A stretch of DNA of 64,000 bases from Archilochus colubris (Eukaryota; Chordata; Aves; Apodiformes; Trochilidae), in the NCBI GenBank assembly GCA_023079485.1, contig CM041085.1:32597121-32661120 (forward strand), in the 5' to 3' direction. Numbering within the stretch: position 1 is the first letter of the stretch; every line of letters begins with the position of its first letter. A program made the translations under genes and the position numbers. Of this stretch, positions 12,691-26,230 are shown piece after piece. The notes beneath the pieces are model-generated. The model was given only the letters and a program-made list of their open reading frames with translations. It was not told where the DNA came from and made no database searches.

Positions 12691-15600
12691 TTTCCCAGTG
12701 ACTCTTACTCTAGCTTTCCAAAATCTTCGTCAGCTATTTGGCTCCCCAGCCTTCACGTGGTTTTAGTCACTGGATGTAACTCATACCTCCTGCAGTGAGT
12801 CAATCTTAGATTCACAGCCTCATTTCCTTGAAAATTGGACCCCTTGCCTCCCACAGTTTTGTCCTGTCACAAGCAGACAGTCCAAAAGCTATCAACAAAG
12901 TGGTTGTCTCACCTCTCTTCATGCTAACCAGTACTTGAACTCAACGTATATCTAAATGATTCAGTTTTAATTTGTGTCATTCTTGTTCCAGATGCCAAGA
13001 AGAGATTTCATTTTACATGCAAACTGCCAAACAATGAAATAATATAGCAAAGCAGTTTAACTTTATTCATTAACTTTTTTAAGGGAGATGAAACAGTCAA
13101 GGACAGCTTCAAAGTGAATGACTAGTTACAACAAAACACTCCATGCTTTGCTCAGTCACCAGTGTTATAAGCTGGTCCTGAAATACACCAAATTGCTGAA
13201 AAATAAAATAAATGAAGTCAAAAAGCCAAAATACTTAGAGAGTAACTATAGCATGCTTTATTATAGTTGTTAAATTCTCAGATACTGACATATTGCGTTT
13301 TAGTTTGCTAAAATTACATTTTTCTCTAGTGAAAAAAGTTTAGATCAGTCACACAAGTTTAAGATGGAAAGGGTTATGAAAAAGCTACCTTGCTATGAGA
13401 TTTTTAAAAAAAATATTCTGGTGACTACCAAGGAGCAGCACTGACAACTGTGTTCTCATTACCAGAGAGAAATAAAAATACCCATGATGTAAGTAATTTT
13501 TTTAGTTTGTATCAAAGACTGAGTAAGGAGAAAGACTTTGTACCAGTCTGAGTAGAAACCCTACTGTGGGAATTACATGTTGGCTCTACAGACCTGTAGT
13601 CTCTTGCCCTGTAAGAGCAATAAAAATATGTGTCTAAAACACATATTAGAGCCTGATATGAGGCCAACGAGGCACCAACATGATTAGAGATATCAGGCCA
13701 TGTTACAGCTAAAAGAGGAAGCAGTGACCATTACACTGACTGAGCATCTACTGCCTGGGTGAGGCTGAGGCAAACAATCTCTGATGCTGTGCATATCAGC
13801 AATACTGATGTAATGCTCTTTCATGTGGATCTGTTTGCAATTCAGGACAGACGCAGGGTATTTTTTACAGCTGCAAGGATAATCAAATCACTCATACCAT
13901 AGTGTATAAAATAGAGGAATTGATTCCTGAGGCTTGCTTAGTATTCCATCAAAATGTCAGTAAGCATGTGCAAAAATTAAGGCTTACATTAACTAACAGA
14001 TTTTGAAGAAAAAAGATGGGGTTTGCAACATATCTTCTTAAAAGATATAAACAAAATGTTAAGCTCTGCTGTTGGGCGCCAGCCATGCTGTACATTTTAA
14101 ACATGTCCTAACCAGAAGCTGTGATTCTCTTGTAGTGTAGTTGAAAGGCAACAGATTTCTGAAGCAGTTATGTGGTCTTGCAACTCACGTCCCATTTTCA
14201 AAAATCCATTTAAATATTAGCTGCTTGAGTTGTGAAAATCAGGGCCAGAGCTCCTAAAGGCACTGAAATCCTGTTCAGCAGTATAAATATCAGGTTTCTC
14301 TCCTGAATAAAAGCCAATGTCTCCAAAATTCCCAATTATGAAAACTGAAAAGTGCTCTATATTTTAAAATACCCTTTCAGTAATAAATATGCAAGTATTG
14401 ATATACCTCAACAAGGGCATCTATGTGTGCTTTTTGCCTTACTCCTGTAGAGAAACAGTCAGGAAGCCTCATTGCAAACTAATACATAAAAAAAAAAAAA
14501 AAAATCTGTGAAAAATAATCAGAACGCCTACAGTGCTGCATAATCCTGTTTGATTTTTTAAAAATATCAAAATATACAGATTACTAATAACTGGTACACA
14601 ATTATGAAGTCCACAAAAAAGCAATGTAAAATTGAACATGGATCCATTTATCTTTTTCTACTATGTAAAAAATCAGCATTGTAAAACTAGCCATTTAATT
14701 GACTTTCTATGTTTAAAAATAAAACAATGAATACATTTATTGGAGTAAGATTACATGAGTAATTGAAAAAAATGACCTATTTATTCTGACATTTTGAGCA
14801 ACGGGCCACCCAGTTCTTTTTCTTAAGAAATTAAACACTTCAAAAACCCAAGCTGGAAAGGAATTCTGATCTCTTTATTTAAGACTTTGGTTTTTGAAGT
14901 TTCTTTGCCTATGGAGAGCAGGCTTCAGCCCTGCAGCCCAAAGTACATATCTCTGGCTAGAGCCCTGCTGCAGCCCATGCAGCCTGGCTCCCCATCCAAG
15001 GCAGGAGCAGGCTGCAAATATGCTCATCACACGGCTTCAAGACACTCTTGCTTTTCAGAGGCTTAGAGGGGAAGCAGAGCTATCAGTAGGAAAGAATTTG
15101 CCCTTTTATCTTACACCTCATGCACATGAGACAGTTTCTTCTAGAGATGGTCTCCTTAGCACCAGAGATGGCCTTAGTCTTAAATTTGCTATTCGTGAAG
15201 CCCTTCATTACCAAAGCCAGGATTTCTCTAGAAAAAAAGAAGTATAAATAAAGACCCCTCTTCTTATATTGTTATTTGCTTGTGCAAACCCATACTAACA
15301 TTTGCCCCATAGGGCTGGGTCATGGCCTTGAGAAACCTTGTCCCAAAACTTTCATGGCCTGCATAAAAGGAAACAAGGACTTTGTGAAGTGCAAATTTCA
15401 ATGTGGTCCAGCCACAAAAATCTCTATTTAAGGACCAAAACAAGAGAATGGCACTGAGCCAAAGACTGGAAAAGAAAGAAATTCAGATATACACATTGTT
15501 ACATTGCAGGTTACTGCTATTCCGCCCTGTACCTTTCTGAAAACACTGACTGCTGCCAGGTCTTGATGCCCCAGCATCTGATTTCTCTACTTTGAAAAGC

Positions 15601-16046
15601 TTTTGCCTGCACTGGAATTTTCAGCTGGGAGAAATGGCCCTTGAACTAAGTCCATACGTCTAACTTTGGCATAATGCAAGGGCAGGAACATCTGCTGCCA
15701 TCACGAACAGCTTGTTGGCTGAGTTCAGCCATAGGGGAGGGCCAAGCAACTGATCTGCCTTCACACCTCTCTGGTTTGGCTGGTAGACTCCGTGTGAATT
15801 AATATAAAACACTCAATACACTGAGCACAGTCTACCAGCTCTGGGAAGGACTGATCACAAAGGTATTATTTAGATCCATTCCTCCAGAAAGAGAAGATTT
15901 AAAGATCTGCCTTTGCCTTCTGAGGATCACATTCCTCAAACAATAACCACTTTCTTCTCAGTTTTCTAACTGCAGCTTTACTGTTCATTTTAAAACCATT
16001 TGATTTTTTTCTTTTAATGTACTTTTGGTTTTTTTAATTTCTGTAG
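12691..16046. other. Unique AT-rich non-coding DNA
   Basis: No gene or transposon seen. It contains a 17-base A run at 14488-14504 and long T-rich stretches just before 16046 that act as the pyrimidine tract of the candidate exon described next. A 117-codon frame at 14894-15247 has no recognisable features. Confidence 0.55.
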
Positions 16047-16132
16047 GTTGTAGTTATTCTAATGCTGAGAGGCAAGTCCTACTTTCGTTTGTGGAAATGG
16101 AAAAAGTTTTTTGATCTTCTGGCCACCTACAG
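16047..16132 (+). other. Candidate exon (86 nt), product unknown
   Basis: A long pyrimidine-rich tract ends in TTTCTGTAG directly before 16047, and CTACAG|GTATAC gives a fair donor at 16132/16133. Between them only one frame is open: 28 codons plus two bases. It starts with a run of V, V, V, I, L, M, L and continues RGKSYFRLWKWKKFFDLL, then ATY. A hydrophobic start, a G/Y/F/W-rich turn and F-F-D-L-L vaguely recall the S2-S3 linker of voltage-sensor domains, but no gene was identified. In-frame stops lie just outside both splice sites. Another exon-like block at 16470-16550 is open only in an incompatible phase, which argues for chance. Pseudo-exons of this kind are common in introns. Confidence 0.2.
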
Positions 16133-16158
16133 GTATACACTGCCCTAAATGCTAAATG

Positions 16159-16200
16159 GTTTGTTTTGTTTTGGGTTTTTTGTGGGTTTTTTTTGTTTTT
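16159..16200 (+). repeat. T/G-rich low-complexity tract
   Basis: Repeats of TTTTG and GGGTTTTTT units. On the other strand it matches the A/C-rich tracts found at 32.6, 48.9, 56.1, 58.1 and 61.0 kb. Confidence 0.8.
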
Positions 16201-17469
16201 AATGTTGAAATAGGAATAATTTGGGAAACTCATAACTTAATTATGAAAAGTACTTGTGCATTCCTCAAACTATCTTCAAATAACTTTTACTAAAAGTATA
16301 AAGCTACTAGGTTTACAATACACATACAGAATATCTTAGGTGTCTGCATTACTAAGGAGAAGGATTGTAGAGCTTTCCTTCTGAATGACTTAGTGACTTA
16401 GTGCATGGACCTCTGGAAAAAGTTGAAAAAAGTTGAACCATTCCATGTCAGTTTTTCTATCCCCTACAGAGTGGTTGGAATGTTTATCCCCCTACCTTGC
16501 TGAAGTATTTGGAGGAATGTTAAACAGCATAGCCCTGTGCTGTACTTTAGGTAACATACATGGAAAGGATCTTTAGCATGTTTTACTTATCTATGTGAAA
16601 AAAAAAGATTTATGAATGACGAAACTGCATATGTATGTGTTAAACATTTACAGAGACAGTAAGTGGGATTTACAGAGAAGGTTACCTTATTCCATTGATT
16701 GCTTTAATTCCATAGACTATGGGAACTAACTTTTCCTGATTGTCCTCACTTGTCCATTGCTTCTTAAATAAAACTACATGGAAATCTCAGAATGTTTATT
16801 GTTTTCTTTAAAAAAATATTAAAAATCCAAAACTAAAAAACCCCACCCATCAAGATACTGAGAGTTCAAAGGTGGCACTGTGAGAGACCAAAGGCCTCAC
16901 TGATACAAGATGACCTGCCTGGCTAACTAGCAGCCTTGCAGAAAAGTGACAGAGGGTTCCTGTTGGCTATCAATTTAAATGTGGGCCAGTGATGCACTTG
17001 CAGTGATGGAGACAAGCTGTATACCAGGTTGCACCAGCAAGATAAGAACTAGCAGGTCTACAGAAAGGTTTTTTCTCTCTTCTACAGCACCCAAAACCAT
17101 ATCCAAAGCACTGTGGCCAATCTGGTGACCCAACACAAGAGAAATACTGGTAAATACAAGAGCAAAATGTAGCAGAGGCCAAACAGTTGTGAGGCTGGAC
17201 CCAACTCAAACACTGCCAGGTTTGCTTATCCAGGAGAAAGGAAGGCAGCCTAATCAGTCTTTATCTACCAAGACACAGAGATGACGCAGGAAAACTTTTC
17301 TCAGGGACGCATGACAACAGGACAAAAGCCAACAGTCACAAATTACAACAAGCAAAAATTTCACTAGACACAGGGACAAAATTCATCACAGTGAGAGCAG
17401 GTCAGCACTGACAGGGACACCCAGGGAGTTAGCAGAAGCAGCATCCTTGAAGACGGCCAAAAGTTGACA
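16201..17469. other. Unique non-coding DNA
   Basis: No recognised gene. A pseudo-exon-like block sits at 16470-16550 (acceptor TATCCCCTACAG, donor TTTAG|GTAACA). Confidence 0.55.
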
Positions 17470-17572
17470 GAACCTGATCTACCTTTCAAGTAACCCTGCT
17501 TTAAGCAGGTATTGGGACTAGATAATCTCCATAAACCCCTTTCAACTTAAATTATTATGTGATTCTATAATT
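17470..17572 (+). mobile_element. CR1 LINE 3' tail, ancient, plus strand
   Basis: A decayed CR1 3' end: AACCTGATCTA, then TAACCCTGCTTTAAGCAGG, GGGACTAGATAATCTCC, CCCCTTTCAACTTAAATTAT and GTGATTCTAT. The CCTGCTTTAAGCAGG word marks an older CR1 subfamily than the other copies here. No coding part remains. Confidence 0.75.
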
Positions 17573-17610
17573 TCTGACTAATAAGAGGCATCAGTAATGT
17601 TCCCATTACT

Positions 17611-17656
17611 TGCTCTCTCTCTCCTCTCTCTCTTTCCTACACCCTCCTTTCCCTAA
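17611..17656 (+). repeat. Pyrimidine-rich (CT)n tract
   Basis: A 46-base stretch almost without purines, built from CTCTCT units and TTTCC words. It could serve as a polypyrimidine tract, but the next AG is AAG|GGGG and no exon is apparent. Confidence 0.75.
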
Positions 17657-20600
17657 GGGGGACATTGGCTCACCAAGATGCACATAACTCTAATATTTTC
17701 AAAAGTACACAGCGTCCATGTAAAGTGTCAAATATGAAACATTGGTGTTGGTAAGGAGCCAAATGCCAAAATATAAACTTCTAGAACTCAGCTGGATTTT
17801 TTACTTGTCAGATCTGTGTTGTCATTGCTGTTTATCCACATTCTTTTTTGCTGACGTGTATTTGCAGTCTTACGGTCCCACTGATGTAGCTGGTCATTTT
17901 GTGTCTATAAGGAATTGTATAATTAAATGTTGTGATTTAAACCCTTCAAACACATTAATGTTACTTGCCAGTAAAGTTAAGCATGGGAAAGATGACACTG
18001 CCAGGGTCTGTATTTATGCATTAGCTTTACATGTCTAAATGAAGCTGAGTGTTTTTTACAGCCTGTCCCCACTGGAAAGTATATTTAAACTGAACTTGAT
18101 TCAGGAATAACTCAGTAGAAAAATTTAATTCCAGAATCAGAATGCCTAACTCTTGGACATTACTTAAACAAACTCTCCAGAGTATGAAAACTTAGTATGA
18201 TGATGATATCCTTACATGAAATATGCATGGCTACCTACATGTTATTTTACCAGGAATATTTTACCTGAAATCATTATTTCTTAATTATTACTAAGACAAT
18301 TATTACCCAGACATATAAAACTACTGTACAGCCTACACATGCAATTTAAGCAAAAAAGGCCAACATTAATTACAGATAAGATAATCTTTTAAGTATAATT
18401 TAGAACAATGACCAATTTTAAAGGTTAGTAACCTGCTTTGGTTCCTCTCAGGGCAGATGGAGAATGCCTCCTTCAATGGACTCACAAGACTTTTCAGGCA
18501 TTTCCAGCTCTCCCATTCTAGCCTGAATGAAGAAGACATGACTTTTTTGCATCTTAAGATTTGAGAAATGCCATTGCACAGTTAAAAAAGCACAAGATAG
18601 CCTTAAAAAAATATATGGAAAATTCGACCTGTAATAGTTTTGCTGCTTTGAAGAAATCCCAGTCTGGTATTTTGTATTCAAGTTTCAGCTCAGAGGTAGG
18701 CAAACTTTTATGGCTGAGTTATTAAATCCTGAAAATAGAGCTCTGTAATAGAAATGCTGACAGGCACTTTAGTACAGCAGTGCTATTGGGCACTGCTATA
18801 GTCATCAGTTTTAATGAGAGATGTTAATATCACCTCAATCAAAATGGTTGCCCTGGGCTGACGTCTCGGGCTGTGCACAGGTGCTCTCAGCCAAAAATGT
18901 AATGAAGGCTATTACATTATCAAGGAGGCACAGATGTACATCCCATCTGAACTCATGGTGGTGTTACTGCCAAGCAGGCATCTCTTTGAGCAGGTCCCAG
19001 GTCTGTTTATATCAATATGCTGTTCCGGCTCAGTGAACCCAAGCACAGCCTTCTGCTTCTCCATGGCATTGCCAGTGAGAGAAGAAGCAACGTTTAAGAA
19101 TGCAAGAAGGATTTATCCCTGACGTGAAGGTGTATTGCAAAAATAAAGTGAAACAACACCAACCCTGGTTTGGTTTGTGATAGTCTTTGAACTTGGAATT
19201 AATGCATTTGGGTCTGGACTGCTTCAGCATTTCAGAGAAGTTCCTCCTCTTCACCAAGCACAGTAACAATGTTGGCTTGAGGGGAAACTCATTCTCACAT
19301 CTGTGTTCTATCTTCTTTGTCTCATTTGAAATCTAACATACTTTTCATGGGATTTGCATGCTTTCCAAGCCATGCTTCACATATTTCTCATTAGTGCTCA
19401 TGTTTGCTTCCTTCACTATTCAAATCACACAAGCAAGATGTATTTCTTCTCTATTTTTTAAAGCATCTCTTGCTTTTATAGTAAATATATGCAAAATTTT
19501 CAGGCATCTTATGAGTAACAGGATCTCTACCAGCAGATGTGGGTACTAGAATGGCTTACATTTCTACTGAGATAACACCTGGCCATTCAGAAACCAATTT
19601 GAAATGAGCCCTAATCTCTGCTGAAGTCATCCTTCTTCCTTTGCCCTTCTAGGACCCCAGCCTGAGGGATGCAGTGCTGCCAGAGGGGTAAATGAGAAAT
19701 GGCATCTCACCAGAACAAAGAATGTTTGCTTTAGCAGAGGAGGACAACTGCTCACAGATGTCAGCTGGCACGGTGATGTTACTGTGCTCCCCAGAAGCAT
19801 ATGTTATACCTGGAAGGACTGACATATAGGTAAAAAAGCTGGGAAAGCATCACGGATTCTATTGTATCAAAAGCTGAGGGTGTGCATGCTTTTGTGTATT
19901 GTACACATACACATACATGTGCATGCACAACAGGGAAGATAAAGAGCTGGACAAGGCAGCCACTATTGCTCAGGCATCTTAAATGCAAGTCTTGATGAAT
20001 TCTGTCTGCAGGATGATGAATGTGCTTCCTTCCTTCTAGCCTTCTGCTTCATCTTTGTCCACTTCCATTTACTAGCCAAGGCGACTGAAGTGCTGAAGTC
20101 AAGCTATTTAAGGCTTCACAACTGTCCTTCCCTAACTGAAGGGACAGACAAAGATGAACCCTACCCATCAGACTGCATTTGGAATCCCTAGCACTGATCC
20201 AAGATAAATGATTGTTTTAAGGAGGTTCATGATGAAATCCCTGGCACTGGATTGTGCTGGTGATACCAGTGATTCTCTTGTATTAAAATTTTTGCTTTGA
20301 GAACCATGCTGGAAGCTGAGTTGCTGCAATGAGAGGACAACATGGCGCTGAACAGTGGAGGCAATCAAAGAAGAGCAAAGGCTGTAGAGTGACAGCTAAA
20401 GGCAGAGGTAGGTACCCGTGAGGTACAGGTAGTGGTTAAGACATGACAGGCTCTTTCAGCTTTGGTCCTGAACACTGCAGGTGCAAATTAAGCTCTGCTT
20501 TCCACATATTCCCCAACACAACGTTTGGCAGTGATCTGGCAAGTCAGCCTGGAAATGCAGCAAGAGAAGAAATCAATGAGTTCAGTGGTTTAAGCTCTGA

Positions 20601-21879
20601 AATAGAATGGCTTTAGATAATTATTTTCCTTAAAATATAACAGCCTTGTTCTTGTAAAGGATTAGATGACTGTGATAAGCAAAGCTAAATTTAGGTAAGT
20701 AATACTAAAGCTGGAAGGAAACAAGACAAGAGCTATTGCTCTAGCCAAGCAGAAGCAATACTGCCACAGAGCACTGTTTTTAAATCAGAAGATGCGGGCT
20801 GAGGCTGTTTTATTTCTAGCAAGAGCAAAGCAGCACTCCCTTGTGTCTCCTTAGTCAAGTGCCTAAGTAGAGAAATGCTATATGAATGGAGATTCTCTTG
20901 TCTGCATCTCTCAGCAGCAAGTATAGAGTAATTCAGTTTCAACTTATTCTGTCTGCCCTAGCTTGCTCCTGTATTCTTGTTACTGTCCAAGTGGAAAGAA
21001 GTCAATCTGTTTTAGCACAAACAGACCTCCCCCTGCCAGCAGGCAGTCTATGTATGCAGGGCTCCATGCCTTAAGCCCTGCCTCTGCAAGCATTTATGCA
21101 CAAATCCTTATCTGATTCTGAAAACATCTCCTCACAAGACTTTAACATTTGTCACCCATTTATACATTTCAAGGAAAACTTCAGAGCAAACAGATAGAAA
21201 AACCCACTGCGAGGGACTCAAGTATGTCCTAGAGGAAGCTTATGTTGAGAGTTATTGTTACAAAAGAAATGCTCAGCTATCACAGCCTGAGTAACTTTGC
21301 ACCTGGAGCTGACAGGATACGGGCAGTAATGAATGCTGTAAGATGATGATAGCACAGAGCAATACCAAGGAAAGCAAAAATTATGTTGCACAAGGGAACA
21401 TTTGCTGAGGGGAAGGGCAGGAGGTGGACTGACTTCCCTAAAACTTCTACATTTTTAGTTCCTTCCACCTCTCATGTGCACGTCCTCCTTCTACTAGTTT
21501 AAAAATAAAAGATGCAACATGTATTCAAGACAGACTGCATGAATTATTTTCTTTTATCACAGGGCAGCCTAACAAGAAACAACAGGAATTGCTCCAGCTC
21601 CCAGCTGGAGGAAGGATTAGGTTTATAAATACATTTTTGCATTCTAAACTCAAGTGCACTACAGTCTCTTTTGCACCAATACATTGAAAGGAAGCAGTGC
21701 ATTCATCTGTACATCGAAATAAAATAAAAGGCACCATATTCCTCAAGAATTGAGATGTGTACCATCACACAGTAGACTGGTTTCCATGAGAAGTATACTG
21801 GCATCAGGAATCTCTTTCTTGTGCTAACTCCTCTGCTTTTGCTGGGAGCCCAGGCATATCCCAGTGGTACTTAACTGTT
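17657..21879. other. Unique AT-rich non-coding DNA
   Basis: About 4.2 kb with no gene or transposon recognised. A short alternating purine-pyrimidine stretch (TGTACACATACACATACATG) lies near 19900. The open frames are short and unremarkable. Confidence 0.6.
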
Positions 21880-22145
21880 CATAGAATTATAGAATCGACT
21901 GGGTTGGAAGGGACCTCAGAGATTATCAAGTCCAACCCTTGATCCACTACCATTGCAGTTACCAGACCATGGCACTGAGTGCCACATCCAGTCTCTTTTT
22001 AAATATCTCCAGGGATGGAGAATCCACTACTTCCCTGGGCAGCCCATTCCAATGCTTGATCACCCTCTCTGTAAAGAAATTCTTTCTAATGTCCAACCTA
22101 AGCCTCCCCCGGCACAACTTACGACCGTGCCCTCTTGTCTTGCTC
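21880..22145 (-). mobile_element. CR1 LINE fragment, young type, minus strand
   Basis: Read on the minus strand this is a CR1 3' end with its tail ATTCTATAATTCTATG at the low-coordinate side. The minus-strand frame encodes the CR1 C-terminus ([46 protein letters not shown]). Homology to the longer copies at 40.2 and 47.7 kb stops near 22145, after the bases encoding SKTRGHG. The open frame runs on to 22234 with unrelated residues (SYRGMKEKGPAWFY). The likely reading is 5' truncation into sequence that happens to be open; a chimeric insertion is the alternative. Confidence 0.95.
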
Positions 22146-25100
22146 TTGTTCACGGGGTATGAAATGTAGAACCATGCTGGACCTTTCTCTTTCATTCCCC
22201 TGTAGCTCCTCAGGATCTGTGCCATGGACCCCACTGATGCAGGTGTACTCTGTCATTTTACTGGGAACAGAAAGGGGGAAATTGGACAGAGGGATTGGAA
22301 GGAAAGTGTGTCTGCCCTCAAGTGTCCCTTAGAAGTGGGAAATGACCTTACTTCCTTGGGAGGAACAGCCAGGTTGGCACCATCCCTCTTAGGGAGCAGA
22401 GGACAGCAAAAGAAGAGGGAAAGAAAGGTATAATTCACTTTTTAGTTTTGTGAATGCCATGATAACATTGACAACTCCCAGCTTTGATGCTATATACCAG
22501 CCAAGTACTGATACTTCCGTGATATTGAAACGTGTGTGCAAAACAGCTGTCAGGCTCTCCCACTTGGGCAGTCTGTAATAGTTTGTTAGGACATGACTTT
22601 TCCTGAGTGCCCTGGACTTGACAGCTGATGAAGGAACAAACTTTGCTGTCTGTCCTGAAAGAAATAGCCACGAATTTCAGTGGTAGAACAAAATGCATAA
22701 CTTTAGTGTTATTGTAGACATTCTTGGAATAAACATCTCTATGTAGCTATATAAGTAGTAGCTGAGAAACAGCTTTTTCCTGAATTGTGGTCCAAAAATA
22801 ATACTGATCATCACATTTGACTAATTACAAGTTGATACTAAATTCATTTGTGCTAGTGAAATAAAAGAAAAAGATAGAAAGGAGAACTGATATCCATGGA
22901 CATGAAAGAGATGCAGTCACCAGGAAATCTAGCTTCCTAAAGAGGGTGTACAGGCATATCAAAGCACAGACTGCCTAGTTCAAGCACTAACATTTTGGCT
23001 TAAATTTCCTTGCCAGCTTCTGGAATCTTCCAATTACTCTTTCCCTTAAAAATACTTCTATTTCTCCTACCCCATGGTTATCTGAAAGACCTATATAATA
23101 CAAGAACTAATAACCATTTCATCAGAGCTGTCTCATGAAACATGAGGACTTTTATAGATCTGTGCAAGAGTGGTTTAAATTAGCTGGCGACTGTTTCAGT
23201 TTCTGGGAGTTAACACTGTTTTAATTCCATGAAAAAAAAAATCACTGTTTAAGTATGAATTAGCTATCCAAGAAAATCTGTAATGCTTGGTCATTTTTAA
23301 TGCATTATGGCCAAAACAAATTTACCTTTCATCACAAAACTTTTTTTAGTGCTGTTGACAATACCATTCCTCTTCCTATCACTAAGGCCCACATTTGAGG
23401 GTTGCGTTTCATTCCTTCCTTCTAGCCAAATACAAATCATCTCCAAGTCGTGACACTTATCTCTTCAGCATCTTAAAAATCCACCCCTTCATCTCCATCC
23501 TTAGAGTGTAATCTTTTTCTCCATCTGTGACACATATCCCATTTTGATTACTGAAGCCTCCATTCCTCCTTTCTGGCTTCCTGTGTGCACAAAGGCATAC
23601 AAATCAAAGTGCTGCCAAATAAACATGTGTTTCTTGCCTGGAAGTTTGATCACCCCTTTTTCTTTCTCTTCCCTCATCCCTTTCTTAGCTTCATTATTGG
23701 CTTCCCTCCAAAACCATAACAGATGTCAGCACCTTCCAAGCTCAATGTAATTCTGGGTCCTTTTAATTTATCTTCCTCTTGTTAAGCTTTACCTTCTTCC
23801 CCCCTGGCCCTTTTCTCCCAGCCCTCTGACCTGCTAGGTTTTCAGTTTCCTTGTCTATTGCCCCATTATCACCTTTCTTGTTCAAATTTTCCTAAAAGTC
23901 CTACTTTACCTGAACCAGTTGCACCATGCTGCTTATGAAAAATACATTGATTTTTAAGCTGTGCAAAGTAATACTATGTTTTTTTTATTTTTGCCTTACA
24001 GTCCAAGCTGCCAACCTCAAGTACTTAGACAGTGCCAAAGATACAGCTGGCATTCCTGCAAACACTTAGCAGCAATCCAGCCACAACACTGAAAAACTAT
24101 TGAATTATATGCTAGGGGATACAGCAAACACAGCAATGTTCAAAATCCTGTCAAATGTGTAAAGTTGGAAGAAATCAGTAGAAGCAAAAGTACTTCATAG
24201 CCATTTATTTTCAGGAACTTTGATTTCTATTTCTATGAAAAATTGTTTCTTTTTCTAAAGAGTATAAATGTCACCTCTACCTCCTCTGTTTCTCTAGCAA
24301 AATTACTGTGTGTATCACAGCAATTAATTTCTCTTCCACATCTTAACCTCCCTCTTCAGGTAATTGTTCCCCTTTACATTCTGGTAAAATCTATGCCAGA
24401 GCCACTTTCTCCAGGGAGTAACTCAGAATTTACAGCACTGTAAGTGTTAACACAAGCTGAACCATACTATTACAGGAGTGGGAGAATATGTCTATGACTC
24501 AAAATACCTACTCAACACTTTATTTTACAATTAACATTAATCTGCTGCAAGTCCAACTCAGAAGCTGTCTCTTTAACATCATTACATGCACGGACATATC
24601 CTTGCATGTGGACATTCAGACTTCAGCTTCTCTGCCAGACTCCTGGAGGCTGCTGCTTCTCTCTGTGAGTAAGCACTAGGAGCCAGCTCTACACCAGACT
24701 AATTTTTGACTGTCCCTTCGAAAGGTATTATAGTAAGAACTTCAGCCATTGTAGGAGAGGAAGCCCCGCACTTCCTTTTACAGGCATTTAGAATCTCAAA
24801 GGGGTTGAAAAGGAGAATAACCAGTTTAGAAAATCTCATAACTATTAGTGAATACTTCAAAAACCTCACTGAAGAGCCACCTTTAGATTAACAAGTTTAA
24901 GGTACCTTGAATTTGAAAGTCCAGGCCCACATGCTAATATCACATTACTTTCATCCTTTTCTCAATGTAGATTTTCAAATCCTGTTAAACAATATCATTT
25001 CACACCAAAGAGATATCCCACTTTGAACACCTTTGAGAACCCACTCAAGGTACCATCCTTAACTTAGGCAAACAAAAAAATTTAGGGTAGTTCTTCATCT

Positions 25101-26208
25101 CCTGACTGTTGCTAAAGATGTGTTTAAAACTGTTTGTGTTGCTAAAGGGGAGAAATTGCATCAGTCCCCCAGACTGAAAAACCTCAAGAGCTTTCAGTAT
25201 TTCCTCTATTAAGCATGAGGCAGCTGTTTCTCCTGGGATGGTTTCTGGAAGACATCTGAGATGAATGCAGGAGGCTGGAATGGGGTGGATAAAGGAACAC
25301 CAGGACAGGACTTCCACTCTCAGGCAATATCTCCAGCTCTCCATTTAGCAGCTTTCATAGCTCAGCTTTAGTCTTTCTGCACACCACTCCCCCAGCAAAT
25401 TGAGAATACAGCTAATCCTCCTGACAAAGGGCAGAGCTTTTCAGTGCACACCTTCCTCCAGGGGCTGATGGGCATACAGAGGGTGGATGGAGGCCAACCT
25501 TGGCAAAAGTCCCATCTCTCACATCCTCCCACTGCAAAGCAGCCACCCAAGGCTCCCATCAGGAACCCCATAGAGGGGATTTTTCAATGCACTAAAGATA
25601 CCCAGATCAGAAGGTTCAGGCATAGAGTTTATGTGCACGGACAAGCATCTCTGTGCATACACGAGACACAGATATGCAGTTCAAAAGCCACAGTGCATTC
25701 TCAGGGGACTTTAGACTTGGGATTCTTTTACAACACACCTAGAACAATTTAGAATGATAAAAGACACAACTAGTGATTTGGGATTAAAACACAGTGATTA
25801 ACTTCAACAGCCAGCCTTGCACTCTGAGCAGGTATTGCTGGCAAGGGGCTGTAAAAGGGAAGGATGTGCTTTATGGCAGCAGTGTGTAGCTATAGGTCAT
25901 TTAGTTTCAGAGGAGAAAAAGAAAACATATGGAAGGATATGACGACATGAATGGAAAATACAGTATTTAAAATACTTGGAACAACTGCTTATAAACTTGC
26001 ACTCTAAATCAACGACTCACACATCTGCTGCCCAGTTCCATGAGCAAGGAGTAGTCTCTGCTCTGCAGTCACTTTTGGAGGCAGGCAGCAGCCCATCTCC
26101 TCTGACCCACCACCAGAGGGAAACAGTATAACGAGAGATCGATTGTTAAATCAGATCATGCTGTGACAAATAATGAAAAGCCTTGAGCCAATTCAAGTTG
26201 TTTTGTTG
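22146..26208. other. Unique AT-rich non-coding DNA
   Basis: No gene or transposon recognised. A strong splice-acceptor-like site (TTTTTGCCTTACAG ending at 24001) is followed by 29 open codons to a TGA at 24090, rich in cysteine, but no AATAAA follows and no family was recognised. Confidence 0.55.
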
Positions 26209-26222
26209 TTTTTTTTTTTTTT
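26209..26222 (+). repeat. Poly(T) tract, 14 T
   Basis: A mononucleotide run that doubles as the pyrimidine tract of the candidate exon that follows it. Confidence 0.8.
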
Positions 26223-26230
26223 AAATACAG

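Noticed and set aside
16470..16550. Exon-like block 340 bases after the 16.05-kb candidate
   Set aside because: Its only open frame is not phase-compatible with the preceding candidate; both splice sites could be chance.
24002..24092. Possible terminal exon after a strong acceptor, cysteine-rich 29-codon frame
   Set aside because: No polyadenylation signal follows and two frames are open for part of it; treated as a pseudo-exon.
26105..26125. CTCF-like word CCACCAGAGGGAAA
   Set aside because: Key C and S positions of the right half are lost, so binding is unlikely.
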